64,000 nucleotides of DNA from Paracoccus sp. N5. GTDB lineage: Bacteria > Pseudomonadota > Alphaproteobacteria > Rhodobacterales > Rhodobacteraceae. Within the stretch, counting starts at the first letter, position 1. Each line of letters opens with the position of its first letter. The notes under the pieces were generated by a model. The model searched no databases and was not told the DNA's origin. It saw only the letters and a list, made by a program, of their open reading frames with translations. The stretch lies in the NCBI RefSeq assembly GCF_000371965.1, contig NZ_AQUO01000001.1:2674001-2738000 (forward strand), given 5' to 3'. This document shows, piece after piece, positions 63,203 through 64,000 of the stretch. The translations under genes and the position numbers were made by a program.

Positions 63203-64000
63203 ATTTTGCCTCGGACAATGCCGGCGGCGTGCATCCCCGGATCATGGCGGCCCTGGCGGCGGCGAACGAGGGCCATGTGCCCTCATACGGCGCGGATCGC
63301 ATCACCCAGGCGGCGCAGGACCGGGTGCGGGAACTGTTCGATGCGCCCGAGGCGGCGGTGCATTTCGTGACCTCGGGCACGGCGGCCAATGCGCTGGCGC
63401 TGTCGCTGCTGGCGCCGGGCTGGGGCAAGGTCTTCTGCCACGAAACCGCGCATATCCAGACCAGCGAGACCGGCGCGCCCGAGTTCTTCACCGGCGGCGC
63501 GAAGCTGGTGGGCATTCCCGGCATCGGCGGCAAGATCACCCCCGAGGCGCTGGCCGAGACCCTGGTCGCGCATGGCCGCGAGGGCGTGCATGCCGGGGTC
63601 AATGCCGCGCTGTCCCTGACCAATGCCACCGAATGGGGCACCGCCTACAGCCCCGACGAGGTCGCGGCGCTGGCCGGGCTGGCGCGCGTGGCCGGGCTGG
63701 GCGTCCACATGGACGGCGCGCGTTTCGCCAATGCGCTGGCCGGGCTCGACGTGGCCCCGGCCGACCTGACCTGGCGCGCCGGCATCGACATTCTGTCCCT
63801 GGGCGCGACCAAGAACGGCTGCATGGCGGTCGAGGCGGTGGTGATCTTCGACCCGGCCAGATCCGAGGAATTCGGTTTTCGCCGCAAGCGCGGCGGCGGG
63901 CTGGTCTCGAAGCATCGTTTCCTGTCGGCGCAGGTTCTGGGCTGGCTCGAGGGCGATCTGTGGCTGCAACTGGCGCGCCACGCCAACGCCATGGCGCATG
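63199..64000 (+). CDS. Low-specificity L-threonine aldolase, 3' end outside window
   Basis: At least 267 residues, open to the window edge. PLP-fold features: N-terminal FASDNAGGVHPRIMAALAAA, VTSGTAANALAL, M-D-G-A-R-F-A-N, and the PLP-lysine in L-G-A-T-K-N-G-C. The enzyme splits threonine or related beta-hydroxy amino acids to glycine and an aldehyde. Full length in the family is about 340-350 residues, so roughly 80 are missing. Confidence 0.93.
   Translation, partial: MNFASDNAGGVHPRIMAALAAANEGHVPSYGADRITQAAQDRVRELFDAPEAAVHFVTSGTAANALALSLLAPGWGKVFCHETAHIQTSETGAPEFFTGGAKLVGIPGIGGKITPEALAETLVAHGREGVHAGVNAALSLTNATEWGTAYSPDEVAALAGLARVAGLGVHMDGARFANALAGLDVAPADLTWRAGIDILSLGATKNGCMAVEAVVIFDPARSEEFGFRRKRGGGLVSKHRFLSAQVLGWLEGDLWLQLARHANAMAH

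Overview
The window is a GC-rich chromosomal segment of an alphaproteobacterium of the order Rhodobacterales, most likely Paracoccus. The evidence is the gene content and style: a NepR-EcfG general stress response pair, a DUF305 protein, the type II (RibH2) lumazine synthase, a CIRCE-controlled groESL operon, a manganese-dependent family II pyrophosphatase, ATGA/TGATG start-stop overlaps, and very strong G/C bias at third codon positions. This placement is inference; there is no rRNA gene to confirm it. I recognised no tRNA, rRNA, CRISPR array or intact insertion sequence.

Layout. 1-3.4 kb: end of an alpha/beta hydrolase, small lipoproteins (two entericidin-like), a decayed IS3 orfA fragment and an unassigned stretch. 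3.5-19.3 kb: mostly housekeeping genes (lepA, a DMT transporter, an HMA protein, a sirtuin, glyA, nadK, prfC, a transglutaminase, OsmC, a second DMT transporter, DUF305, ribH under an FMN riboswitch, dgt, an A-type Fe-S carrier, xthA, a cysteine hydrolase), interrupted at 11.7-12.5 kb by an AT-richer patch with a GIY-YIG nuclease gene. 19.4-28.4 kb: a general stress response block with nepR-ecfG and a hemerythrin/RD-repeat protein, a DUF892 ferritin-like protein, an interrupted PRC-barrel protein, an SDR operon, an unusual receiver protein, DUF421 and a zinc alcohol dehydrogenase. 28.5-46.9 kb: ssb, a lytic transglycosylase, a SYLF lipoprotein, hemB, mfd, hisH-hisB, zapA, a sulfate ABC transporter operon and carB. 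47.0-49.4 kb: a conspicuously AT-rich single gene encoding a SIR2-like domain fused to a Ser/Thr protein kinase, probably an acquired defence gene. 49.5-64 kb: a BrnA-like protein, a sitABCD-type metal transporter, groESL, a glycosyltransferase, a TraB/GumN protein, ppaC, a HAD phosphatase, a MaoC hydratase, ribF, ycgN and the start of a threonine aldolase gene.

How it fits together. Six sites match GGAAC-N17-GTT exactly: five upstream of the stress-block transcription units and one upstream of an entericidin-like gene 20 kb away. This is the expected EcfG promoter form, so the block reads as an EcfG regulon placed beside its own regulators. A protein in the block (25533..26105) combines a receiver lacking its phospho-acceptor aspartate with a C-terminal segment that aligns without gaps to region 2 of the local EcfG (17 of 47 identities by hand). 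That is the reverse domain order of PhyR. This protein and the SIR2-kinase fusion are the two strongest candidates for undescribed biology here.
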